Origin: Owenia fusiformis
Taxonomy: Eukaryota; Annelida; Polychaeta; Sabellida; Oweniidae
DNA: 64,000 bases
NCBI GenBank assembly: GCA_903813345.2
Contig: CAIIXF020000006.1
Span: 19,911,936-19,975,935 of the forward strand
Reading direction: 5' to 3'
The position numbers and the translations under genes were made by a program. The notes beneath the pieces are model-generated. The model was not told the origin of the DNA and made no database searches. It saw only the letters and a list, made by a program, of their open reading frames with translations. Of this stretch, positions 25,901-33,082 are shown piece by piece (position 1 is the first letter of the stretch; each line of letters begins with the position of its first letter).

Positions 25901-28900
25901 GTGATCTTTAAAAGAAATGTGTAGATTTACATTAAAGTACTTCAGGTGTTAGGTTTTATCAAATAAAAATGTGCTCAATCTAACAAAATTCATAAAAATT
26001 CTAGTGGTTATCTAGTACATAGTAGTTGTCCTACCTGTGTGTTTATAGTCAGAAGACCAGACTGTTTCATAATTTCCTGATATTTCTGCTCTATTTCACC
26101 ACTGAAAAATTAATCATTACTTAAATAAATACTGTGAACAGTTATAGATTGCCTTTAAATTTTAAGTAAGAAACATCTATACAATGTACATGTATGTATC
26201 TGATAAAGCATTTTGTCTGTATAAGAAAGGAGGAGGGAAAGTTGTGCAACCGATTTCGGGGAGTCATATGTTGGATTTTGGCTATTTTCTGAGGATTTAA
26301 ACAGGTGCATACAGGTCAATGCATTACTTACAGGAAAAGCACTCATATGGATGGTAAAATAATTTCGAATTTGAGACAGGGGAGATGCAAACAACCCACC
26401 CACATGTTTATTCTTAAATGTTGTCCTGATTTTCAACCCCTTCCACCCCTGCTTTTTCAATTTTTGATGCATCAATATCTTGCATTTTGACACACAACTG
26501 ACCGATTTAAAGGAGTTTAAGTGGTTCCTTCAGGGGTTTTAAAGATAGCCATTATGGGTGACCAAAATAAGCTTAAAGCAATGGATCGCATGACTTTTGC
26601 CTATGGGAAAATAACATAGGAAATTTTGTTTTCCACTTTATCGAAGAGGAATTACTTATTCATTTAAAGGGTTTAACTGTGTCTTGAAACGCAACACACT
26701 GATGCAACAAAAATTGAAAAAGCAGGGGTGGAAGGGGTTGAAAATCAGGACAACATTTCAGAAAAAATATGTGGTTAGGTTGTTTGCATCTCCCCTGTCT
26801 CAAAGTCAAAATTATCTTATCATCTCTATGAGTGCTTTTCCTGGAGATAATGCATTGGCCTAACATATGCACCTGTTTAAATCCTCAGAAAATAGTCAAA
26901 ATCTGACATATGACTGTCTGAAATCTGTTGCGATACTTTCCCTCCTCCTTTGTCATGTGTGCATAAAATTACAGCAGGTCAGTGAAAATCATTGATAGTT
27001 TTATCTGGAGTTTTTCCCAGACTGTCGATTATCTTCTCTAAAAACGGAGAGCTAATTGCTAATTGCTAATCTTCTCTAAAAACTGAGAGCTAATTCCATA
27101 AATTGTAAATCCTATGATTGAGACATTTTAAATCCTTTTATCATTTCTCCCCTAAGTTACCTGTCATAATATTTATACTATTAACACATACTTTTCTTCG
27201 GCTTGGTTGAATGGCTATGAACCTACATAGTGGGCCAAAGAATGCCACTATAACCTTTTTCATTTTCTAAAAGGAAAAGCACTCATATGGATGGTAAAAT
27301 AATTTCGAATTTGAGACAGGGGAGATGCAAACAACCCACCCACATGTTTATTCTTAAATGTTGTCCTGATTTTCAACCCCTTCCACCCCTGCTTTTTCAA
27401 TTTTTGATGCATCAATATCTTGCATTTTGACACACAACTGACCGATTTAAGGGGAGGCATCAAAAGTTCAATGTCTGATAGGAAACTAAATAAATCTAGT
27501 TTTGAGTTAGACCTCCCCCTCCCCCTCAAAACTAAATACAATGAAAGTTGATCGCGGACTTTTCACATGTTTTAGCGACTCAATTTGGACTTTCATGGGG
27601 GTAGTACTATAACTTATTATGATTCTTAAAACATGTGCCAACAACAATAGGCATAATATTCCATGTTGCATGCATCTTGGCGAAGAGGGCACCTGGTAAA
27701 GTCTTTATTTTTAAACCATTCCAAGGCATTTTGGGTCGAAATTGCAAAAAAATTAAAAGTTGAAATTTGTCGGATAGCAAACTGAAATAGCTTTGACCCC
27801 CTCCCCCAAACTAGATTTATTTAGTTTTCTATCAGACATTGATCTTTTGATGCCTCCCCTAAAGGAGTTTAAGTAGTTCCTTCAGGGGTTTTAAAGATAG
27901 CCATTATGGGTGACCAAAATAAGCTTAAAGCAATGGATCGCATGACTTTTGCCTATGGGAAAATAACATAGGAAATATTGTTTTCCACTTTATCGAAGAG
28001 GAATTACTTATTCATTTAAAGGGGTTAACTGTGTCTTGAAACGCAACACACTGAAGCAACAAAAATTGAAAAAGCAGGGGTGGAAGGGGTTGAAAATCAG
28101 GACAACATTTCAGAAAAAATATGTGGTTAGGTTGTTTGCATCTCCCCTGTCTCAAAGTCAAAATTATCTTATCATCTCTAATCTCTATGAGTGCTTTTCC
28201 TGGAGATAATGCATTGGCCTAACATATGCACCTGTTTAAATCCTCAGAAAATAGTCAAAATCTAACATATGACTGTCCGAAATCTGTTGCGATACTTTCA
28301 CTCCTCCTTTGTCATGTGTGCATAAAATTACAGCAGGTCAGTGAAAATCATTGATAGTTTTATATAGTTTTTCCCAGACTGTCAATTATCTTCTCTAAAA
28401 ACTGAGAGCTAATTGCTAATCTTCTCTAAAAACTGAGAGCTAATTCCATAAATTGTAAATCCTATGATTGAGACATTTTAAATCCTTTTATCATTTCTCC
28501 CCTAAGTTACCTGTCATAATATTTATACTATTTACACATACTTTTCTTCGGCTTGGTTGAATGGCTATGAACCTACAGAGTGGGTCAAAAAAACACCACA
28601 ATAACTTTTTCATTTTCTAACCTACATACACCAAATTTTGCCAAGGGTTCAAAGTAAGTTACCTGTCTGGTGGTTTTGGAGACTGTGGAGAACACGGTAG
28701 TGTGAAACCTGCCCGATTGCGTGCTGAGGGTGGGGCAGAGCCAGCCCGTCCCTGTTGAGCAAAATCTGTAAAATCTGGAAAACCAACTGATATTGTAACA
28801 ATTAAAGGAAGAATATTCATAATATCTATAATATTTACACATATGAACCATAAGTATCGATATGTATCACCAAAATGAGGATATACAGGGTGGGCCAAAA

Positions 28901-31900
28901 AACGCCACTATAACTTTTTCATTTTCCAACCTACATGTAAATACACCAAATTTTGCAGATATACAGCTTATATATATAGATATACAGCGAGGTATAGTGC
29001 CAAGGGTTCAAAGTAATAATAGTACAATAACGTCATTTCTAAGGGCGATATAGTGAAATATTGGTCCGAGGGCCGAAGGCCCAAGGACCATTATTTCACT
29101 ATATTGCTCGCAGAAATGACGTTATTAGTATTATTACCACCGTTAACGACCAGGGCTGAAAAGCAAGAAAATCTTATGCACTGAACGATATCTAATTTCC
29201 CGGGGAAAATTGCTGGTCCAGAATATATTCTAGACCGGTCCATATGGACCACCACTATGACATCACACATTTCTCAGGTCGATATAGTAAAATTAATGCC
29301 TTTTAAACTAGCACTAAAACCCCTAGGACTGGCCCGGCAAGGTGGTAATAATATCAGTTATTACACGTTTCAGCATGTGATATGGGAAATATTCCACGAA
29401 AGTAAAAATTGTATAACCACGAAAGCGCAGCTTGAGTGGTGATACTTTTTTACTAAGTGGAATATTTCCCATATCACATACGCTGAAACGTGTGATGACG
29501 ATTTTATCACATACTATGTAGAAATTTAGTGATTTGATTGGTAGCTTTCTCTGTCGTTCTAACTTCTAGTTCCTCAAATGATGAATTCATCATTTCTAAG
29601 ACATAGTAACATAGCCTATATGTGACGTCATTTTGAATTAGGAAAGAATAGAATGAAGTTGTATGACGTCATTTCGTTACCATAGACAACGTGTGGTATG
29701 TGTGCTCGTATCATATGAAATTCATGTGATACGGGAAATATGTCATAGAAAGCAACCAATCAAATCACTAGATTTATACATAGTATGTGATAATATAATA
29801 TAAAAAGTCCTTCAACTTGGATTGTGTTTGATCTAAAAGGAGAGTTTTCAATTAGTCTGCCACCCTCTTTGATGATAGTTTTAAGTCTCTGAGTCACCAG
29901 CAGTATCAATAAAATATTGACAAGTTTCTTTCAACCAGTCTGAATTGCCAGCTTTAGTTGAGCAATTTTTGAGATGCCCTATACTCATTACTCACTTGGG
30001 TTTACATCAGGACTACTACCTTCAAATTGTATTCATTTCTCATGGCACACCACATGTTTAAGTGAGATGCTGGTGACATATTTTATTCAAGTAAAATTGT
30101 ACAATTTATAATCCATGGATAGATTGCATCGTCGAGTTTCATTTGGTATGCAAATTATGATTTTGGATCAAAAATTAAAAGTTATAGTATTTTGAAAAAA
30201 GTGGCGTTTTTTGGCCCACCCTGTAGTTATAAAGTACACATCAAGGGGAGTTTAAAATTTCTCTTCTTAGTTTGAAACTATCAATTTAACTCAAGCAATC
30301 AACAATAGGTGACAATGTTTCTTTTACATAGTTTTGATTTTGCATTTTCACAGAATAATTGACAGTCACCAGGTGACGTAACCAAAAAGAGATCTAAAAC
30401 CGAGACTCTATCGAGTGCAAAACTAGTTATTTAAAACAAAGTCCATTTCACACTGAACAATTTTTTTTAGCTCAACTTGAATTTTGCTCTCGCAGTCGAT
30501 CAAAATTGAAATATTTTTTGTCAATATCGAGGCGAGTGATTTTTTCAGACTGGTATTTTATCGTAAGTAAGTTGGGGTCATAGCCATTCTGCACGAAGGT
30601 TTCAGGTGCCAACGATTTATCTTGGAGTTTTTCTAAGGAAATATTCCCCATAAACAGATTGTAAATGGACAGCTTTTCAACAATTCGATTTTGGGAAGGA
30701 CCTTATCAGGGTTATTATCTTCGATGGACAAACTTGTCAACATCTCTGTGGATGTATAGATCTTATGAAAGTATGTACTGATATGCATAATGGTAACATA
30801 ACAACTATTATGACCCAATGCCATCTGGTCTTTTCTCGCATTACAATAATAACCTGCAGTGCATCATCCATGCATGGTTTTTCAGTTAAGCACATTAATA
30901 ACACCTAGATTAGTAAAGATTAAATATATATATATATATAAAAAAGAGAATTTATATGTTTGTACATTGTACCAAATAAGAAGCTAATAAAATTTCTGGA
31001 CATAAGAAAGTACCATAATGTAAGTATTGCACAAGACAAATGGAATGTGTATCTATCAAACCTAAATAAAAAATGAGGTTTTGACAATCAAATAACTGTA
31101 ATTTACCTACCATTATTTAGTATACACTCATAAAAGTGTCCTGTCAAACATGAAATAAAAGTAAAAACACATTTTTTGCAATTTTGAAAAATAGACCACT
31201 TAATTTTTTAGTTATTCATGCATTCTGAAGAAAAATTAACACTCAATAAATAATATGGGACACTAAACAGTGATCTCTCTAGCAGTTTTTTCAAGCAGGG
31301 GGGGGGGGGGGTTTAGTTTCGCCGCTCCCTTCCCTTGCAGTGTACATTAACCTTTTTTTTGTTTTCTTAACCCCAAATCGATATCTTTTAATGGCAACAA
31401 TTTTCTTGCAAGACCCTGTATGAAAATTTGACTGTGGATCTGTGTAAATCTTGCATGTCTAATGTATTCATAGATAAGGATGAGCTTTTTGTCAAATAAG
31501 ATCTAGGCATCTGATATGACCATGGGCATTCAATAGAATATTGAAAGCCCATGATATGACTACAACTACAAGTTATGTTTGATATACAACATTCACTTCA
31601 TTTCTCATTAAACTATGAATAAATTCCACACTATAAATAATTGTAAGCCATTCAAAAATACCAAGTTCATGTTATGTGACAGTACAGTTCAAAGGATTTT
31701 GGCTACTCAATTGACAGCTAAATAAAAGTTCTCTAACTGTGTCCTACATCAGTATCATCCATCCTTGCAAGTATTGGAGCGCTGAAGTTCTTCCTTTTCG
31801 ATCAAGACATATAATTGTCAGTTGAGTGAATAGTTTTCTGCCTAAGTCCAATAGCATTTTTTGCTCGAAAATTTTTGTAAATCTCCGGAGGTTGTCCAAA

Positions 31901-32654
31901 CATAGCTCATATTCAAAATTCATTTCATTGAACAATTCACACGTACTTCAGCTATAAGCAGTGACAAATAAATTCATTGTCAAAATCTTATTATTTTTGT
32001 TTAATAGACACAAAAATCTGACACACATTCCAGATGTCTCATAATGCCATTTAATTGTTATTTGTGTAATGGCACTGGGGCATGTCTGTCTGGGGACCTA
32101 TAGTGTAGCATGGGCTTTCAATTCTAGTTGAAAGCCCATGAGTGTAGCAAGCGAGATACTAGACATGCAAAGGGAGTGTGCTAAAGTCAATGCCTAGTAT
32201 GAACCTAGAACCAAGGAACCCCCACTCACAAGTCAGACGCTCTAGGCCTACTCCTGAGCCATAAGGGGTAGCCACTACAGTGACTAAAGTAGCGACTTAT
32301 TATCGAGGCCTGTATCGGGGGTCATTACATATATATGTCGGTGCATAAGATAATGTATGAAGTATAGCATAGTATGTACAATTTTTGAAATTAGATGAAA
32401 ACACAAGACATGACCTGAGGAATTTTTTGATTTTGAATGAATGATTTTTTCATCAAAATCAAAAAAAAATTCTTTGCATTACCGGTGTTTTCCGAATCAT
32501 TATTGATTTTCTTACTTTGTTGTTGTCGTCTAGGACTAGCCAATTTGAATTCAAAGTTCCTAGGTCTACGATCTCTTCGACTAGAATCATTTTCGGCTTG
32601 TAAACGGCCCTCGAGTTCCTTCAATTTATTTTCAAACTTGTTACTCCCCGCCAT
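13823..32654 (-). CDS. MAP2K7: MAP kinase kinase 7 (JNK kinase), complete 12-exon CDS, 415 aa
   Basis: Dual-specificity kinase that phosphorylates JNK in the cytoplasm. Exons in transcript order: 32483-32654, 28663-28774, 26035-26101, 25657-25770, 24768-24887, 24339-24446, 24136-24187, 23347-23474, 22458-22538, 20267-20409, 14249-14294, 13823-13927. All phases join and sum to 1248 bp including TAA; human MKK7 is similar (419 aa). The N-terminus has a coiled, charged start and a D-motif-like [10 protein letters not shown] (29-38), then an R-x-R-x-x-F-x-L (76-83). Kinase signatures: GELGHGTCG (130-138), Lys155 in MAVK, HRD Asp249 followed by IKPSN, DFG Asp267, activation loop SKAKT (Ser277, Thr281), and [10 protein letters not shown]. 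The C-terminal exon (HNFIKRYE...VMAKTQSPR) matches the DVD docking region. The start at 32654 is the first ATG and aligns with vertebrate MKK7. A possible poly(A) signal (AATAAA, minus) is at 13431-13436. Confidence 0.97.
14249..14294 (-). CDS. MAP2K7: MAP2K7 exon 11
   Basis: 46 bp. Completes a split Cys codon and encodes [15 protein letters not shown], the conserved RRP motif of kinase subdomain XI. Too short to show as an ORF; bounded by CAG and GTAAGT. Confidence 0.95.
14335..14460 (+). repeat. Dispersed repeat family, copy 2
   Basis: Relative of 8030-8165 (shared ACATGCAAAAT, CACCTGCC, GGACACCGT and GTGGTGACATAA). It begins 40 bp upstream of MAP2K7 exon 11 in the intron. Confidence 0.5.
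14461..16230. other. MAP2K7 intron 10, unannotated part
   Basis: Part of the 5.97 kb intron between exons 10 and 11. No exon seen. About 15911-15970 is a paralogous, element-free copy of the DNA flanking the TTAA element at 16232-16934. Confidence 0.5.
16232..16934. mobile_element. piggyBac-like MITE (TTAA target), ~700 bp
   Basis: TTAA flanks both ends, and the termini AGTCCTCATGTAAAGTTT and AAACTTTATATGGGGACT are inverted with two mismatches. A related empty site is present nearby: GTTGCTTTAATGATGTTG at 15941-15958 equals the two flanks joined through a single TTAA. Interior AT-rich ORFs (to 70 codons) have no domain. Confidence 0.75.
17097..17575. repeat. 479-bp near-complete palindrome (foldback element) with a central CRE
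   Basis: The ends are ACTCTAACTGCAGTTAGC and its inverse. Almost the whole length pairs, including AGATGGTTGC/GCAACCATCT and GCTTCACTTAG/CTAAGTGAAGC. A perfect CRE (TGACGTCA, 17326-17333) lies near the centre. An ORF at 17374-17562 is half of the palindrome and not a gene. Confidence 0.85.
17667..18114 (+). repeat. Tandem duplication, two 224-bp units
   Basis: TGTGTGACATGAATCACACT at 17667 recurs with one change at 17891, and similarity continues through TAGGTGGGTTTCAGAATTAG and AATAATGTTGTTATA. Few differences, so the duplication is recent. The second unit ends at the TA where the next mariner-type element is inserted. Confidence 0.92.
18115..19103. mobile_element. Tc1/mariner-type nonautonomous element, 989 bp, with X-box palindromes
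   Basis: Starts CGAGGGTTGATCATAAAGTT and ends AACTTTATGATCAACCCTCG, with TA on both sides. The arms are long (about 200 bp) and include the shared word GGCACCCGGGGCAAATAA and its inverse. Each arm carries an RFX X-box-like palindrome: GTTGCCATAGTAAC (18266-18279) and GTTACTATGGTAAC (18939-18952). No transposase. Confidence 0.85.
19130..19325 (-). repeat. Inverted second copy of the 8388-8585 repeat
   Basis: Contains the inverse of GCGTTTGGACCCACATGGGC. It lies within MAP2K7 intron 10, just beyond the mariner-type element. Confidence 0.7.
20146..20250. repeat. 21-bp minisatellite, about 5 copies
   Basis: The unit GAACTTTTGTTGACTTTAAA plus T is repeated with minor changes. It lies within intron 10 and ends about 15 bp from the exon-10 splice donor. 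Confidence 0.9.
20267..20409 (-). CDS. MAP2K7: MAP2K7 exon 10
   Basis: Encodes [20 protein letters not shown] through [10 protein letters not shown] to FVQD plus two bases of a Cys codon: kinase subdomains IX-X, closely matching MKK7. Confidence 0.96.
20842..21582. mobile_element. Tc1/mariner-type nonautonomous element, 741 bp
   Basis: Starts CAGGGTGTTCAAAAAAAACG and ends with the inverse (TTTTTTAACACCCTG), with TA flanks. Inner inverted segments include GGACACCTGC/GCAGGTGTCC. The 73-codon ORF at 20976 is arm sequence. Confidence 0.85.
21724..22419. mobile_element. piggyBac-like MITE family, copy 1
   Basis: TTAA-flanked element with ends AGGAATGTTCCTTGCCAGAC and its inverse. Inner arms include GGAAGTGATGTCATCGACTC and GAGTTGATGACATCACTTCC. 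Same family as 38993-39600. Confidence 0.8.
22458..22538 (-). CDS. MAP2K7: MAP2K7 exon 9
   Basis: 27 in-frame codons: [20 protein letters not shown] then WSLGISL. Kinase P+1 loop and subdomain IX (D-x-W-S-x-G). Confidence 0.97.
22949..23165. repeat. 21-bp minisatellite, about 10 copies
   Basis: The unit ATCACCAACTGTTGTGTTAC plus A starts about seven near-identical copies and grades into three or four diverged ones (ATAACGTTGTG, GTAATGTTGTG). Because 21 is divisible by three it gives periodic ORFs on both strands that are not genes. It lies within the intron between MAP2K7 exons 8 and 9. Confidence 0.95.
23347..23474 (-). CDS. MAP2K7: MAP2K7 exon 8
   Basis: Completes the catalytic Asp of HRD and encodes [20 protein letters not shown], then [16 protein letters not shown] and CAAYMA: Mg-binding DFG and the MKK7-specific SKAKT activation loop. 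Confidence 0.98.
24136..24187 (-). CDS. MAP2K7: MAP2K7 exon 7
   Basis: 52 bp encoding [17 protein letters not shown] and the first base of the catalytic Asp codon. Confidence 0.97.
24339..24446 (-). CDS. MAP2K7: MAP2K7 exon 6
   Basis: 36 codons, [20 protein letters not shown] to ILGKLTIS: kinase hinge region (MELM gatekeeper segment) and alpha-D/E. Confidence 0.97.
24768..24887 (-). CDS. MAP2K7: MAP2K7 exon 5
   Basis: 40 codons starting [20 protein letters not shown] and ending IGTFITD, an almost exact match to the MKK7 alpha-C helix region. Confidence 0.98.
25121..25207. repeat. 87-bp hairpin with an A-run and TA loop
   Basis: TCAGAAACAAGTCAAATTCT and its inverse surround a poly-A/(TA)n loop. 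It lies in a MAP2K7 intron. Confidence 0.85.
25657..25770 (-). CDS. MAP2K7: MAP2K7 exon 4
   Basis: 38 codons, [20 protein letters not shown] to HLMAVK: glycine-rich ATP loop and the ATP-binding Lys155 at the exon end. Confidence 0.97.
26035..26101 (-). CDS. MAP2K7: MAP2K7 exon 3
   Basis: 67 bp: a split Ser codon then [20 protein letters not shown] and TQ, the conserved linker before the kinase domain (QEIMKQ in vertebrate MKK7). Confidence 0.95.
26226..26952. repeat. Foldback element (~730 bp) at the start of a tandem duplication
   Basis: The left arm starts AAAGGAGGAGGGAAAGT and the right arm ends TTTCCCTCCTCCTTTG. The arms also share GGATTTAAACAGGTGCAT and ACCCCTTCCACCCCTGCTTT. Long ORFs here on opposite strands are arm sequence. 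Confidence 0.8.
26332..28620. repeat. Tandem segmental duplication in MAP2K7 intron 2
   Basis: Segment A (26332-27270, 939 bp) is repeated as segment B (27272-28620, 1349 bp). Both run from AGGAAAAGCACTCATATGGA to TTTTTCATTTTCTAA. The length difference is explained by a 409-bp element nested in B (27451-27859). Confidence 0.9.
27451..27859. mobile_element. PIF/Harbinger-like MITE nested in duplicated copy B
   Basis: The ends are GGGGAGGCATCAAAAG and CTTTTGATGCCTCCCC. The pre-insertion sequence GATTTAAAGGAG is preserved in copy A, and in copy B the element is flanked by TAA on both sides (27448-27450, 27860-27862). A 3-bp TWA target duplication with GGG-starting ends is typical of PIF/Harbinger. 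Inner arms share AACTAAATAAATCTAGTTTT and its inverse. Non-coding. Confidence 0.85.
28663..28774 (-). CDS. MAP2K7: MAP2K7 exon 2
   Basis: 112 bp: a split Asp codon then [36 protein letters not shown] and part of a Ser codon. Pro/Ser-rich N-terminal region with an R-x-R-x-x-F-x-L docking-like motif. Less conserved than the kinase exons, but phases on both sides fit exactly. Confidence 0.88.
28886..30223. mobile_element. Tc1/mariner-type composite element, 1338 bp
   Basis: Starts CAGGGTGGGCCAAAAAACGC and ends GCGTTTTTTGGCCCACCCTG, with TA flanks. The interior is a set of nested hairpins: a GATATAGTG/CACTATAT pair around 29048-29107, GGGAAATATTCCAC and its inverse at about 29390-29475, and GTGATTTGATTGGT with its inverse at 29530-29770. 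It carries two perfect CREs (TGACGTCA at 29623-29630 and 29664-29671). Degenerate left ends of the same family occur at 27229-27270 and 28578-28650. Confidence 0.8.
30224..31512. other. MAP2K7 intron 1, unannotated part
   Basis: No exon. Contains a short (TA)n run near 30925 and a G-run near 31303. Confidence 0.4.
31521..31552. mobile_element. 32-bp hairpin element, copy 1, with 8-bp direct flanks
   Basis: A CATGGGCATTCAAT arm and an ATTGAAAGCCCAT arm form a short palindrome. GATATGAC lies directly on both sides (31513-31520 and 31553-31560). Confidence 0.75.
32110..32140. mobile_element. 31-bp hairpin element, copy 2, with 8-bp direct flanks
   Basis: An ATGGGCTTTCAATT arm and a TTGAAAGCCCATG arm. 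AGTGTAGC on both sides (32102-32109 and 32141-32148). Confidence 0.8.
32195..32271 (-). pseudogene. tRNA-like sequence (possible SINE head)
   Basis: On the minus strand TGGCTCAGGAGTAGG resembles a pol III A box and, about 35 bases on, GGTTCTAGGTTC resembles a B box (GGTTCRANNCC) with substitutions. A CTTGTGA segment lies where an anticodon loop would be. Stems do not pair well, so it is not a functional tRNA. A tRNA-derived SINE fragment is the likeliest reading. Confidence 0.4.
32483..32654 (-). CDS. MAP2K7: MAP2K7 exon 1 (start codon)
   Basis: Begins [20 protein letters not shown] and ends NNDSENT plus the first base of Asp58. Aligns with the vertebrate MKK7 start (M-A-x-S...). The basic-hydrophobic [10 protein letters not shown] is a probable JNK D-site. 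The frame is open upstream but without another ATG. Confidence 0.93.
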
Positions 32655-32989
32655 TTTGGATTCTCTGACGTAAGTCACGTGATATGGCGAATTAAATTTT
32701 CGTATCTATATTTACCTTTTGTTTCATAAACTCAAGTCATAGCTAATCTTATGTCAAACAATACAATAAATACATATTGAAATATATCTCATTTTGAAGA
32801 TTGTTGTGTGAATTGTATTGAGATAATTAGGAGTTTATATATAGATCTATGTGAGGTTTCTACAACGCCAGCTCTGTCTTTTAAAACCTAAATATATTCT
32901 AGCTCTTCAGGAAGGCATGCTCTTGCCTTCACCGCAGTCTGTCAGTTACAAATGGAATTGCTTACTATCACAGTGAATTTCGAAGCATT
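32655..32989. promoter_or_regulatory. Putative bidirectional promoter between MAP2K7 and FPGS
   Basis: 335 bp separate the two divergent start codons, so both 5'UTRs and core promoters must lie here unless upstream non-coding exons exist. Twelve to 28 bp upstream of the MAP2K7 ATG are a CRE-like TGACGTAA (32666-32673) and a palindromic E-box TCACGTGA (32675-32682). No clear TATA box. Confidence 0.6.
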
Positions 32990-33082
32990 ATGAACATCTG
33001 GGGAAGACTTCTAGTACGAAACTTTAGCTGGAAACCCTTCAAAACAGCGATGATCGGAGGCGAACTGAGTAAAACATACGAG
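32990..33082 (+). CDS. FPGS: FPGS exon 1: presequence with two in-frame Met
   Basis: 31 codons. Met1 opens a basic amphipathic leader and Met21 begins [11 protein letters not shown], which joins EAVQALNTL in exon 2 as in vertebrate FPGS. Donor GTATGA. Confidence 0.9.

Noticed and set aside
26155-27541. Several ORFs of 60-112 codons with related peptides on opposite strands
   Set aside because: They are the two arms and the two copies of a duplicated foldback element in MAP2K7 intron 2.
32655-32678. Upstream in-frame extension of MAP2K7 by eight codons
   Set aside because: The extension would start at GTG, not ATG, and vertebrate MKK7 aligns from the ATG at 32654.
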